From the NCBI RefSeq assembly GCF_038066635.1, contig NZ_JBBUTI010000005.1, positions 248,001 to 312,000 on the forward strand: a stretch of DNA of 64,000 nucleotides, in the 5' to 3' direction. Source of the DNA: Ideonella margarita (GTDB taxonomy: Bacteria > Pseudomonadota > Gammaproteobacteria > Burkholderiales > Burkholderiaceae_C). Shown here one piece after another: positions 8,323 through 17,184 of the stretch (positions are counted from its first letter, which is position 1; every line of letters starts with the position of its first letter). The notes beneath the pieces were generated by a model. The model did not search any database, had not been told where the DNA came from, and worked only from the letters and a program-made list of their open reading frames with translations. Made by a program: the position numbers and the translations under genes.

Positions 8323-8757
8323 ATGTCATCCACGTCCGCCCGCCCCACCGGTGCCTTCATCGCCGCATCCTGGGCCGCCATGTTCATCGGCGCCGCCACC
8401 TACCTGGTCGGTCTGTGGAATGCCAACATGGCGCTGAACGAAAAGGGCTACTACCTCACGTTGCTGCTCTACGGGCTGTTCGCCGCCGTGTCGCTGCAGA
8501 AGTCGGTGCGTGACCGCATGGAAGGCATTCCCGTCACCAGCCTGTATTTCAATCTGTGCTGGTTGTCGATCGGCGCCTCGCTGACGCTGCTGGCCGTCGG
8601 CCTGTGGAACGCCACTCTGCTCGACAGCGAAAAGGGCTTCTACGCCATGGGCTTCGTGCTGAGCCTGTTCGGCGCGGTGGCCGTGCAGAAGAACGTGCGT
8701 GATGCTTCGTCGGCCAGCCGCCCGATGTCGCGCCGCGACCTGCCGCCGCAGGCTTGA
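8323..8757 (+). CDS. YiaA/YiaB-type inner-membrane protein
   Basis: This 144-residue protein has four hydrophobic segments arranged as two copies of the YiaA/B two-helix domain. Each copy contains Val-Gly-Leu-Trp-Asn-Ala followed by Glu-Lys-Gly-(Tyr/Phe)-Tyr, and then Gln-Lys-(Ser/Asn)-Val-Arg-Asp. The internal duplication is obvious on comparing residues 10-68 with 76-125. The family is widespread in proteobacteria, and its molecular function is not established. A good ribosome-binding site (GAGAGGA, 8311-8317) supports the start. The DUF1569 gene begins 26 bases after the stop and is likely cotranscribed. Confidence 0.82.
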   Translation: MSSTSARPTGAFIAASWAAMFIGAATYLVGLWNANMALNEKGYYLTLLLYGLFAAVSLQKSVRDRMEGIPVTSLYFNLCWLSIGASLTLLAVGLWNATLLDSEKGFYAMGFVLSLFGAVAVQKNVRDASSASRPMSRRDLPPQA

Positions 8758-8783
8758 TAACTTGCCACACCGGGAACGCCACC

Positions 8784-9350
8784 ATGAACAGCGCATCAAC
8801 TGCTGAACGCCGGCACCTGCTCGGCACCATCGCCCTGGGCATGATGGCCTCGGGCAGCGCCCTCACCGCCGGTTGCAGCCAATCCGTGAGCAATGATCGG
8901 CAACTGGTGTTTGCCACGCTGAAGGACGCTCTGCAAGAGCTCACGAAGCTGCCCAACCCCGCACCCCTGCCCCCCGCCACGGCCTTGAACTGGGCCCAGA
9001 CGCTGACGCACTGCGCACAGAGCATCGAGTTCTCGATGACGGGTTTTCCGAAACCGAAGTCGGCGCTGTTCCAGCGCACGGTGGGCTCTGCCGCGTTCCA
9101 GGTGTTCGCCTGGCGCGGCCGGATGAGCCATGACCTCGCAGAACCCATCCCGGGCGCCCCCGAGCTGGACCCGGCCCAGGCCGTGGCCGATGCACAGGCC
9201 CGCCTGCGCCGCGCGGTCGATGCCTTCGAGCAGTGGACACACCCCCTGCAACCGCACTTCGCCTATGGCGAGCTGAGCAAGCCGCAGTTCGAGCAGGCTC
9301 ACGCCATGCACCTGGCCCAGCACCTATCGGCCTTCCACAACGCGGCTTGA
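8784..9350 (+). CDS. DUF1569-family secreted or lipid-anchored protein
   Basis: With the ATG at 8784 the protein has 188 residues. The N-terminus carries a twin-arginine-like Arg-Arg-His-Leu-Leu-Gly followed by a hydrophobic stretch and Leu-Thr-Ala-Gly-Cys, which would serve as a lipobox, so export and lipid anchoring are likely. The body resembles DUF1569 (a DinB-like helical bundle): Pro-Lys-Ser-Ala-Leu-Phe-Gln near residue 90, an Ala-Tyr-Gly-Glu-Leu segment, and the closing motif His-Leu-Ala-Gln-His-Leu-Ser-Ala-Phe-His. The His residues could bind a metal. The function is unknown. The next gene starts 11 bases downstream. Confidence 0.75.
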   Translation: MNSASTAERRHLLGTIALGMMASGSALTAGCSQSVSNDRQLVFATLKDALQELTKLPNPAPLPPATALNWAQTLTHCAQSIEFSMTGFPKPKSALFQRTVGSAAFQVFAWRGRMSHDLAEPIPGAPELDPAQAVADAQARLRRAVDAFEQWTHPLQPHFAYGELSKPQFEQAHAMHLAQHLSAFHNAA

Positions 9351-9361
9351 AGGCGGTCGAC

Positions 9362-9949
<588 letters not shown>

Positions 9950-10014
9950 AGCCTGGCCTGAGACCGGCGTTGAAGGCGCACTTGCCGGCCTCGGCGTCCG
10001 GTGACAATCCGGGC

Positions 10015-10398
10015 ATGAGTTTCACGATTTATCACAACGCCCGGTGCAGCAATTCCCGCGGCGCCCTGGCCCTGCTGAACGCCGCCGGCATCATGCCGGT
10101 GGTGGTGGATTACATGGCCACGCCCCCGAGCGCGGCGACGCTGACGCAGTTGCTGAGCGACGCTGGCCTCACCGCTCGTGAGCTGATCCGCAGCAAGGAA
10201 GCCGCTTACGCTGAGCTCGGCCTTGATCGCCCGGAGCTCGGCGAAGCCGCGATGATTGAGGCCATGTGCGCCCACCCTGCCCTCATCAACCGCCCGCTGG
10301 TCAGCAGCCCGGTGGGCACCTTGTTGTGCCGCCCGCCAGAGCGGGTGCAGATCCTCATCGACGCCTTCCTGGCCCAACCCACCGAAGGCACCCGATGA
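10015..10398 (+). CDS. arsC: Arsenate reductase, glutaredoxin-dependent ArsC family
   Basis: The start at 10015 gives 127 residues, close to the family norm. The catalytic motif is Tyr-His-Asn-Ala-Arg-Cys-Ser-Asn-Ser-Arg (Cys 11), the usual motif of the ArsC/Spx fold, followed by the Leu-Leu-x-x-Ala-Gly repeats and a Leu-Ile-Asn-Arg-Pro-Leu-Val segment carrying the conserved Arg. The family reduces arsenate to arsenite with glutathione and glutaredoxin. It is unrelated in fold to the thioredoxin-type ArsC encoded at 34.3-34.8 kb and is not in that operon. Its stop overlaps the start of the LRR-kinase gene by four bases, an unexpected coupling for a detoxification enzyme. Some members of the family (YffB-like) have no arsenate role. 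Confidence 0.85.
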   Translation: MSFTIYHNARCSNSRGALALLNAAGIMPVVVDYMATPPSAATLTQLLSDAGLTARELIRSKEAAYAELGLDRPELGEAAMIEAMCAHPALINRPLVSSPVGTLLCRPPERVQILIDAFLAQPTEGTR

Positions 10399-11720
10399 CC
10401 CAGCGCAGCCTGGCCCAGCTGCGCAGCGGTGAAGCAGCCGGCGCCCGTGTCTGGCGCATGCCGCACCGCGATGGCGAGCCGCAACTCACCCAATTCCCGG
10501 AGGAGCTGCTGGCGCTTGCAGACACGCTGGAGGTGCTGGACCTCAGCGGCCATGCCCTGAGCAGCCTGCCACCCAGCCTCAGCCGCTTCACCCGCCTGAC
10601 CGCGCTGTTCGCGTCGTACAACCAGTTCGACCATCTGCCCGAAGTGCTGGGCGAGATGCCGGCGCTCAGCCAGGTCGGCTTTCGCAACAACCATATCCGG
10701 CATGTGTCGGGCAACGCCCTGCCGGCGCGCCTGCGCTGGCTGACGCTGACCGACAACCAGCTGGGCGAACTGCCCACCGAAATCGGCCAGCGCCCCTTGC
10801 TGGAGAAGGTTGGGCTCGCAGGCAACCGGCTGCAGACACTGCCGGACAGCCTGGCTGATGCCGCGCGGTTGGGCTTGTTCCGCGTTTCAGCCAATCAACT
10901 GACCAACCTGCCCGGCTGGCTGACCGAACTGCCCGAGCTGGCATGGCTGGGCTGGGGCGGCAACCCGGCCGACCGGCAACTGGAACGCCCGGCCCCGCAC
11001 GCGCCCGACATTGCCTGGCAAGCGCTGGAGTTGGGTGAGCTGCTCGGCCAGGGCGCATCTGGTCTGATCCACCGTGCAGTGTGGCGCCAGCCGGACGGCC
11101 AAACTCGCGATGTCGCCGTCAAGCTCTTCAAGGGCACGATGACCAGCGACGGCCTGCCCGATGAAGAAATGGCAGCGAGCCTGGCCGCCTCCGGACATCC
11201 GACGCTGATGGCCGCGATCGGCCGACTGAAGGACCACCCCGACGGCACGCTGGGCCTGGTGATGCCGCTGCTGCCTGAGGGCTGGCGCGTGCTGGCTGGC
11301 CCGCCCAGCCTGGCCAGCTGCAGCCGGGATGTTTACGACCCCACGCTCCGCCTGCCCTTGCATGTGGCGGTGCGCATTGCCGCCGACGTGGGCCTGGCCG
11401 GTGCGCACCTGCACGGGCTGGGCCTGGTGCACGGTGACTTCTACGCCCACAACACGCTGTGGGACGGTGCCAGCGGCCGCGCGCTGTTGAGTGACCTGGG
11501 CGCGGCCTGCTTCGTGCCCCCGGGCATGCCGGCGCACAAGCTGCAGCGCGTGGAAGTGCGCGCCTGGGGCCTGCTGCTGGGCGAGGTGCTGGCTTGTGTG
11601 GAGGGCGCCATCCCTGCTGAGCTGAGCGCACTGCAAGCCGCCTGCGTTCAGCCAGCCGTGCAACAGAGGCCGTTGCTGGCAGACGCGGTGGCGGCGCTGC
11701 GCCCCTGGTCGGCGGACTGA
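10395..11720 (+). CDS. Leucine-rich-repeat protein kinase fusion
   Basis: The product has 441 residues. Residues about 44-190 are six to seven leucine-rich repeats of the bacterial Leu-Pro-x-x-(Leu/Ile) type (for example LGELPTEIGQRP and LQTLPDSLADA). Residues about 208-438 form a protein kinase-like domain: a glycine loop GQGASG (218-223), the ATP-anchoring Lys 243 in AVKLFK, a catalytic loop HGDFYAHN (His 346, Asp 348, Asn 353), and Asp-Leu-Gly (367-369) in place of Asp-Phe-Gly. All core catalytic residues are present, so it looks active, although His-Gly-Asp replaces His-Arg-Asp. No membrane segment is seen, so a cytoplasmic signalling role with the repeats as a recognition module is likely. 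Substrates are unknown. It is translationally coupled to arsC (ATGA overlap). Confidence 0.9.
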   Translation: MTQRSLAQLRSGEAAGARVWRMPHRDGEPQLTQFPEELLALADTLEVLDLSGHALSSLPPSLSRFTRLTALFASYNQFDHLPEVLGEMPALSQVGFRNNHIRHVSGNALPARLRWLTLTDNQLGELPTEIGQRPLLEKVGLAGNRLQTLPDSLADAARLGLFRVSANQLTNLPGWLTELPELAWLGWGGNPADRQLERPAPHAPDIAWQALELGELLGQGASGLIHRAVWRQPDGQTRDVAVKLFKGTMTSDGLPDEEMAASLAASGHPTLMAAIGRLKDHPDGTLGLVMPLLPEGWRVLAGPPSLASCSRDVYDPTLRLPLHVAVRIAADVGLAGAHLHGLGLVHGDFYAHNTLWDGASGRALLSDLGAACFVPPGMPAHKLQRVEVRAWGLLLGEVLACVEGAIPAELSALQAACVQPAVQQRPLLADAVAALRPWSAD

Positions 11721-11744
11721 GCCACCGACGCGGTCGGGGCAGCA

Positions 11745-12512
11745 TCACTGCCGCGCGAAAAACACCCCGGCCATCACCAGGCCCGTCGTGATGACGATCG
11801 CGCGGACCACGGCCGGCGGCCATCGCCGGGCCAGACGCGCGCCCCAGAAGCCGCCTGCGGTGGTGGCCACCATCATCAGCGCAGCTTGCGGCCACTGCAC
11901 CAGGCCGGCCGCGGCGAAGGTGGCCACCGACAGCAGTGACAGCACCCAGGAGTTGAGGTTCTTCAGGGCGTTGCTGGTGTGGATGTCGCGCTCGCCGGTG
12001 ACGCTGTAAAGCGCCATCAGCAAGATGCCCAGACCACCATTGAAGTAGCCGCCGTACACCGCCACAAGCATCAGGCCTGCGCGCTGGCCAAAGCGGCTGG
12101 TTGATGGCACATCGACCTGAGGTCGCCGGGCCTGACGCGCCGCCAGCCAGCGAGGCCCGAGCGCAAAGCAGGCCGTTGCGAACAGCAGCAGCCACGGCAC
12201 CACTGCCGAGAACACCCGGGCCGGCGTGTTCAGCAGCAATGCCGCGCCCAACGCACCGCCCCCCGCACAGATGGCGCCTTCCACCCACAGCCGCCGCCGC
12301 GGCAAGGCCGCCAACTCAGCCTTGAAGCCCAGCGTGCTGCCCAGGTAGCCGGGGGCTACCGCCATCGCACTGGTGGCATTGGCGGCAATCGCCGGCACGC
12401 CGGTGAATACCAGCGCGGGGAAGGTCAAGAAACTGCCGCCACCGGCCAGCGCATTCAGCACACCAGCGGCCAGGGCGGCCGTGCTCAACACGGCGATATC
12501 CATCAGGGTCAT
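11745..12512 (-). CDS. TSUP-family (TauE/SafE) membrane transporter
   Basis: This 255-residue protein has about eight hydrophobic segments and the TauE/SafE signature near the N-terminus: Ala-Gly-x-Leu-Asn-Ala-x-Ala-Gly-Gly-Gly-Ser, then Asn-Ala-Thr-Ser. The mirrored second half contains YGGYFNGGLGILLM and LKNLNS. The family exports sulfite, sulfoacetate or other organosulfonates, or takes up small anions, across the inner membrane. The substrate is not predictable here because no sulfur-metabolism gene is adjacent. It converges with the LRR-kinase gene, with 24 bases between the stops. A second in-frame ATG at 12503 is an alternative start. Confidence 0.88.
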   Translation of the reverse strand: MTLMDIAVLSTAALAAGVLNALAGGGSFLTFPALVFTGVPAIAANATSAMAVAPGYLGSTLGFKAELAALPRRRLWVEGAICAGGGALGAALLLNTPARVFSAVVPWLLLFATACFALGPRWLAARQARRPQVDVPSTSRFGQRAGLMLVAVYGGYFNGGLGILLMALYSVTGERDIHTSNALKNLNSWVLSLLSVATFAAAGLVQWPQAALMMVATTAGGFWGARLARRWPPAVVRAIVITTGLVMAGVFFARQ

Positions 12513-12627
12513 CCGCCGATTGTCGGGCCTGCTGGCACGCAGTTAGCATGCGCCGGGCCTGACCAGGCCACAGCGCTCGCTGCACGCACCCGCAGCAAGC
12601 ACCATCTGCATCACGGAGATCCCGCGC

Positions 12628-14967
12628 ATGTTCCGCACGCACCCATTCACGCCCAGTCCCTCGATCGCCCGCGAAACGTTCAATTTGAAGGCGGGTCGCA
12701 AGCCTCAGGGCGGCGTGCTGGCAGCACTGAGCTTGTGCGTTTTTCTGATGCTGAGTCCGCCGTCAGCCATGGCCGAGCAATTGCAGATCGACCGTCTCGC
12801 CTCGGGTGCGTCGCTGAACGGGCCGCAGGCCATCCAGCCGCAGGTCTCACCCGACGGACAGCGGGTCGGCTTTCTGCAGGGCGCGGCCGATGACAGGCGC
12901 CGCCTCGACCTCTGGCTGTTTGATCGCAGCACGGGCCGCGCAACCTTGTGGATCGACAGCCGCACGCTGGGCAAGGACGGCCCGCTCTCGGCCACGGAAG
13001 CAGCCCGGCGCGAACGCACCCGCACCTCGGACGGCCGCGGCATCTCCCACTGGCAGTGGTCACCCGACGGCCAGCAGGTGATGCTGGGCACCGGCCAGGG
13101 CGTGCATGTGGCCACGCGCCAGGCAGACGGCAGCGCCAGCATCAAGGCCGTGATGAAGGCCGACGATGTGCAAGATCCGCAGTGGTCGCCGCGCGGCCGC
13201 TATCTGTCTTTCGTGCGTCAGCAGAACCTGCAGGTGCTGGACCTGCGCACCGGCCGCGTGCGCGCGCTGACCACCGACGGCCGCGGCACGGTGCACAACG
13301 CCGAGAGCGAGTTTGTCGCCCAGGAGGAAATGGACCAGCCGCGCGGTTACTGGTGGGCGCCCGACGAATCGGCCGTGGCCTTCAAGCAGTTCGACGAAGG
13401 TGGCGTGCCCGAGCAGGCGCGCATCCGCATCGGCGCCAGCAGCATGCAGATGGAGCAGCAGCGCTACCCGTTTGCCGGCGGCCCGAACGTGAAGCTGCGG
13501 CTGGGCGTGGTGTCCCTTGCGGGTGGCCCGGTGCGCTGGGTGCCGCTGGGCGCCAACCCCGACATCTACCTGCCCCGCGTCAATTGGTTGCCCGACAGCC
13601 AGTCGGTGAGCTTCCAGCGCCAGAGCCGCGACCAGCGCACGCTGGAGCTCATCAGCCACCACGTGGCCAGCGGCCGGCAGCAACGGCTGGCGCTGGAAAC
13701 CGCCAAGGCCTGGGTCGAGCTGCATGACGACCTGCATTTCCTGAAGCGCCAGCCTGTTTTCATCTGGGCGGCCGTGCGCGATGGCCGCAAGCACCTGGAA
13801 CTGGTCTCGCTGGACGGCCAGCGCCGCGTGCCACTCACCGCCGGCGACTGGCAAGTCGACAAGCTGCTGGCCGTCGACGAAGCCGCCGGCGTGGCCTGGG
13901 TGGCTGGCGACACGGAACCTGCCCTGGAGCGCCATGTGTGGCGCATCAAGCTGGATGGCAGCACCGCGCGCACACCAGAGCGCATCAGTACGCCGGGCGC
14001 CTGGCACGAAGCCTCGTTCAGCCAGCACAGCGCCGGCCAGCCGCTGTGGGTGGACGTGTGGTCCACGCCCAACCAGCCACCCCGCAGCGCGATTCGTGAC
14101 GGCAACGGCCAGGCGCTGGCCTGGCTGGCAGAAAACCCGCTGGATGCGACCCACCCCTACCACCGCTACCTCGATCACCACGTCACGCCCGAGTTCGGCC
14201 AGGTGGCGGCAGAAGACGGCACGATGCTGAACTGGGCGATGCTCAAGCCGCCAGGTTTTGATGCATCGAAGAAGTACCCGGTGCTGCTGTCGGTGTACGG
14301 CGGCCCGGGTGTGCAGGTGGTGAAGCGGCAATGGGGTTCCGCCTGGAACCAGGCGCTGGCGCAGCGTGGCTACATCGTCTTCATGCTCGACAACCGCGGC
14401 TCGGATCGTCGCGGCCAGCGTTTCGCCGAGGCGATTGCCGGCCGCCTGGGTGAGGTGGAGGTACGCGACCAGCTGACCGGTCTGCGCTGGCTCACCAGCC
14501 AGCCTTGGGCAGACAGCCAGCGCGTGGCCGTGCATGGCCACAGTTACGGCGGCTACATGACGCTGATGCTGCTGGCCAAGGCGCCGCCGGGCACCTTCGC
14601 CTCGGGCATTGCCAGTGCGCCGGTGACGCAGTGGGAGCTCTACGACACCCACTACACCGAGCGTTACCTCGGCCAGCCCGCGCAGGCTCAGCAGGCCTAT
14701 GCGCTGAGCAACGTGCTGCCGCTGTCTGACAAGCTCAACGCGCCGCTGCTGCTGGTGCACGGCATGGCTGACGACAACGTGCTGCTGGCCAACAGCACCC
14801 AGCTCATGGGCCTGATGCAGCAACGCGGCCAGCCGTTCCGCTTCATGGCCTACCCGGGCGCCACCCATGCCCTGGGCGGGCGCGACACTGCCCTGCATTA
14901 CCACCGGCTGGTGGCGCAATACCTGGACGAAACACTGGCTTCGCGCCCCGCATACACTGCGCGCTGA
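12628..14967 (+). CDS. Secreted dipeptidyl peptidase IV-like serine peptidase (family S9)
   Basis: This 779-residue protein begins with a long basic N-region and then a hydrophobic segment ending in Ala-Met-Ala (residues about 29-49), consistent with export. Residues about 100-500 form the DPP IV beta-propeller, including the substrate-amino-terminus-binding pair in AQEEMD near residue 232. The C-terminal alpha/beta hydrolase domain has the catalytic Ser 639 in GHSYGG, Asp 715 in ADDN and His 747 in ATHA. DPP IV enzymes release N-terminal X-Pro or X-Ala dipeptides from peptides, typically in the periplasm. GGAG at 12616-12619 supports the start. It has no operon partner; an FMN riboswitch begins 25 bases after its stop. 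Confidence 0.92.
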   Translation: MFRTHPFTPSPSIARETFNLKAGRKPQGGVLAALSLCVFLMLSPPSAMAEQLQIDRLASGASLNGPQAIQPQVSPDGQRVGFLQGAADDRRRLDLWLFDRSTGRATLWIDSRTLGKDGPLSATEAARRERTRTSDGRGISHWQWSPDGQQVMLGTGQGVHVATRQADGSASIKAVMKADDVQDPQWSPRGRYLSFVRQQNLQVLDLRTGRVRALTTDGRGTVHNAESEFVAQEEMDQPRGYWWAPDESAVAFKQFDEGGVPEQARIRIGASSMQMEQQRYPFAGGPNVKLRLGVVSLAGGPVRWVPLGANPDIYLPRVNWLPDSQSVSFQRQSRDQRTLELISHHVASGRQQRLALETAKAWVELHDDLHFLKRQPVFIWAAVRDGRKHLELVSLDGQRRVPLTAGDWQVDKLLAVDEAAGVAWVAGDTEPALERHVWRIKLDGSTARTPERISTPGAWHEASFSQHSAGQPLWVDVWSTPNQPPRSAIRDGNGQALAWLAENPLDATHPYHRYLDHHVTPEFGQVAAEDGTMLNWAMLKPPGFDASKKYPVLLSVYGGPGVQVVKRQWGSAWNQALAQRGYIVFMLDNRGSDRRGQRFAEAIAGRLGEVEVRDQLTGLRWLTSQPWADSQRVAVHGHSYGGYMTLMLLAKAPPGTFASGIASAPVTQWELYDTHYTERYLGQPAQAQQAYALSNVLPLSDKLNAPLLLVHGMADDNVLLANSTQLMGLMQQRGQPFRFMAYPGATHALGGRDTALHYHRLVAQYLDETLASRPAYTAR

Positions 14968-14992
14968 CGCTGCGTCTGTCCGCGGCGTCAAC

Positions 14993-15152
<160 letters not shown>

Positions 15153-15258
15153 ACGCCCGGCCCACTGGGGGCCGGCCTGCTTCCGGGCGGGTCGGTACTG
15201 CAGCGGCCGGGTGCTTTCGTCGTGCCCTGATTCTGGCCACCTGTCTTCTGGAAGACCC

Positions 15259-15732
15259 ATGAATCAGACTTCTGCTCCCACCCGCATCGCCGCCATCAGT
15301 GCCAGCTGGCACACCGGCATCGTCCACCAGGCGCGTGATGCGCTGGTCCAAACCCTGTCTGCTGCCGGCCCTTCGGCCCCCGAGGTTGAGCACTTCAACG
15401 TGCCCGGCGCCTTCGAGATTCCGCTGCTGGCGCAACGCCTGGCGCGCAGTGGCCGGTATGCGGCCCTCGTCGGATTCGGCCTGGTGGTGGACGGCGGCAT
15501 CTACCGCCATGACTTCGTGGCCACCGCGGTCATCGACGGGCTGATGCGCGCCCAGCTGGACACCGGCGTGCCCGTGTTGTCGGTGGTGCTCACGCCCCAC
15601 CACTTCCATGAGCACGGCGAACACCAGGCCTACTTCAGCCGCCACTTCGTGACCAAGGGCGAAGAGGCCGCCCGTGCGGTGCTGCAAACGCTGGCCGTGC
15701 ACCGCGAGGTCGACGCCCTGCTGACGCGCTGA
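15259..15732 (+). CDS. ribH: 6,7-dimethyl-8-ribityllumazine synthase, type II (RibH2-like)
   Basis: The ATG at 15259 gives 157 residues. The enzyme condenses 5-amino-6-ribitylamino-uracil with 3,4-dihydroxy-2-butanone 4-phosphate in the penultimate step of riboflavin synthesis. The protein reads like the type II (decameric, Brucella/Mesorhizobium RibH2) subgroup and not the icosahedral type I. It has Ala-Ser-Trp-His-Thr-Gly near residue 15, NVPGAFEIP (residues 47-55), Val-Val-Asp-Gly-Gly-Ile-Tyr-Arg-His-Asp (76-85), and a His-rich segment HHFHEHGEH (114-122). No other rib gene is adjacent, so it is an orphan copy under its own FMN riboswitch. Another ribH within a rib operon elsewhere in the genome would be expected. 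Confidence 0.9.
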   Translation: MNQTSAPTRIAAISASWHTGIVHQARDALVQTLSAAGPSAPEVEHFNVPGAFEIPLLAQRLARSGRYAALVGFGLVVDGGIYRHDFVATAVIDGLMRAQLDTGVPVLSVVLTPHHFHEHGEHQAYFSRHFVTKGEEAARAVLQTLAVHREVDALLTR

Positions 15733-15745
15733 CCGCGCTGGCCGC

Positions 15746-16462
15746 TCACCCCGCCCGATCGGCGTGCTGCGCCAGGGCGGCAGGGTCGAGCAGATCGATG
15801 CAGCCCCGGCGGCGTTTTAGCCAGCCGCGGGCTTCAAAGTCACCCAGCACCTCGCTGACGGTCTGGCGCGTCAACGCCAGCATCGCGCCCAGCTGGTCCT
15901 GCTGCACCTGCACGGTTTGCACGGCCGCATCGGCCTGCCACATGCCGTGGCCCTGCGCCATGGCCAGCAGCCGCCGCGCCACCCGGGCCGGCGCAGGCAA
16001 CAGCACGAGGTCTTCCATGCCCGAGAACACCGCTCGCAGCTTCTCGGCCACCAGCTGCCCCAGGTAGCGCCACAACGTCGGGTGCGCTTCCAGCACGGCC
16101 AGCAGGCGCTCCAGCGGCACATGCAGCAACTTCGTCTGGCCCTGCGCCACCGCGTCATGGGTTCGCAAGCCGCCATCCAGCGTGGCGATCTCGCCAAACC
16201 ACTGGCCCGGCACGATCACTCCGAGCAGCGCCTCACGGCCGCTGGGGGCCACGGCGCCCACGCGCACCGCGCCCTGCAGCACGGCATACAGCCCGTCATT
16301 GGCGTCCCCGCGTGAAAACAGGCGCTGTGCCGGCGCCAGCGACTGCGTGCGCGCCACGGCCAGCAAGGCCTGCCGCGCATCGTCAGGGAGCGCAGCAAAC
16401 CAGTGGCCACGGTGCAGCACATCGAGCTGCGCAGGCGGGTTATGGGCGGCTGAAGACGTCAT
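15746..16462 (-). CDS. Crp/Fnr-family transcriptional regulator
   Basis: The ATG at 16462 gives 238 residues; a longer in-frame start exists at 16525. An N-terminal cyclic-nucleotide-binding-type domain (residues about 20-135) shows LFSRGDANDGLYAVLQG and PGQWFGEIATLDGG. A C-terminal winged helix follows, with the recognition region Gln-Asp-Gln-Leu-Gly-Ala-Met-Leu-Ala-Leu-Thr-Arg-Gln-Thr-Val-Ser-Glu. The phosphate-binding Arg of true Crp is not obvious (GGLRTHDA in place of the usual R-A/S segment), so the effector may not be cAMP. There is no N-terminal Cys cluster, so it is not an oxygen-sensing Fnr. It converges with ribH. The 194-base upstream gap holds an unassigned 14-base palindrome at 16580-16593. 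Confidence 0.88.
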   Translation of the reverse strand: MTSSAAHNPPAQLDVLHRGHWFAALPDDARQALLAVARTQSLAPAQRLFSRGDANDGLYAVLQGAVRVGAVAPSGREALLGVIVPGQWFGEIATLDGGLRTHDAVAQGQTKLLHVPLERLLAVLEAHPTLWRYLGQLVAEKLRAVFSGMEDLVLLPAPARVARRLLAMAQGHGMWQADAAVQTVQVQQDQLGAMLALTRQTVSEVLGDFEARGWLKRRRGCIDLLDPAALAQHADRAG

Positions 16463-16656
16463 CAGGCTAAAAAAGGTTGAAGCGCTTGCGCGCCCGGCCA
16501 GGCACAACAGGGCAACCGGCGGCATGGTGAAGGGCGCAGCGCGCTACGGGTCTGCCCTCCCCCGGGCCGACCCTTGAACGTCGGCTGGCCGACAGACAGG
16601 CGGCATGGCGGCTCGCAACATGCCGGCACTTTTCACCACACACGTCGCTGGACAAC

Positions 16657-17184
16657 ATGAAAACGCTCACCGATCACCTGGTTCAGTATGCCCGCTACCA
16701 CCGCGATCGCCGCAACATCGCCACGCACTTCGTCGGCATCCCGATGATCGTGGTGGCGGTCACCGTGCTGCTGAATCGTCCGGCGTTCGACGTGAGCGGT
16801 GTGCCCGTCACGCTGGCCATGGTGGTGGCCGCCTTGAGCGCGCTGTTTTACCTGCGGCTCGACCTCGCCCTCGGCGCCTTGATGACCGCGCTGCTGGTGG
16901 GCTCACTCGCCCTGGCCCGCATGACCGACAGCCTGCCCACCGCGCAATGGGCCGCGCTGGGCGTGGGCCTGTTCGTGGTCGGCTGGATCTTCCAGTTCGT
17001 CGGCCACTTCTGGGAAGGCCGCAAGCCGGCCTTCGTGGACGACCTGATGGGACTGCTGGTGGGCCCGCTGTTCGTGGTGACTGAAGCCGGCTTCGCCCTG
17101 GGCCTGGGCAAGTCGCTGGAGGCGACGATCACGGAAGCCGCCGGTCCGGTGCGTGACGGCGCCGTCAAGGCACCATTGTCATGA
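16657..17184 (+). CDS. Mpo1-like / DUF962 membrane protein
   Basis: This 175-residue protein has about four membrane helices and the DUF962 landmarks: an N-terminal Tyr-His-Arg-Asp-x-Arg-Asn-x-Ala-Thr-His-Phe-Val-Gly-Ile-Pro (residues 14-29), and a later Gln-Phe-Val-Gly-His-x-x-Glu-Gly-Arg-Lys-Pro-Ala. The paired His motifs match the iron-binding histidines of yeast Mpo1, a dioxygenase that alpha-oxidises 2-hydroxy fatty acids. A related lipid oxidation role is possible; bacterial members are largely uncharacterised. The last 20 bases overlap the end of the convergent diguanylate cyclase gene. Confidence 0.85.
   Translation: MKTLTDHLVQYARYHRDRRNIATHFVGIPMIVVAVTVLLNRPAFDVSGVPVTLAMVVAALSALFYLRLDLALGALMTALLVGSLALARMTDSLPTAQWAALGVGLFVVGWIFQFVGHFWEGRKPAFVDDLMGLLVGPLFVVTEAGFALGLGKSLEATITEAAGPVRDGAVKAPLS

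Noticed and set aside
13060..14991. 643-codon open frame antisense to the DPP IV-like gene
   Set aside because: It is a shadow frame caused by GC-rich third positions. It would also collide with the FMN riboswitch boundary and has no recognisable protein features.
16580..16593. GTCGGC-TG-GCCGAC palindrome between the Crp-like and DUF962 genes
   Set aside because: Such GC-rich palindromes are frequent by chance at this base composition. It is not paired with promoter elements or a repeat copy.
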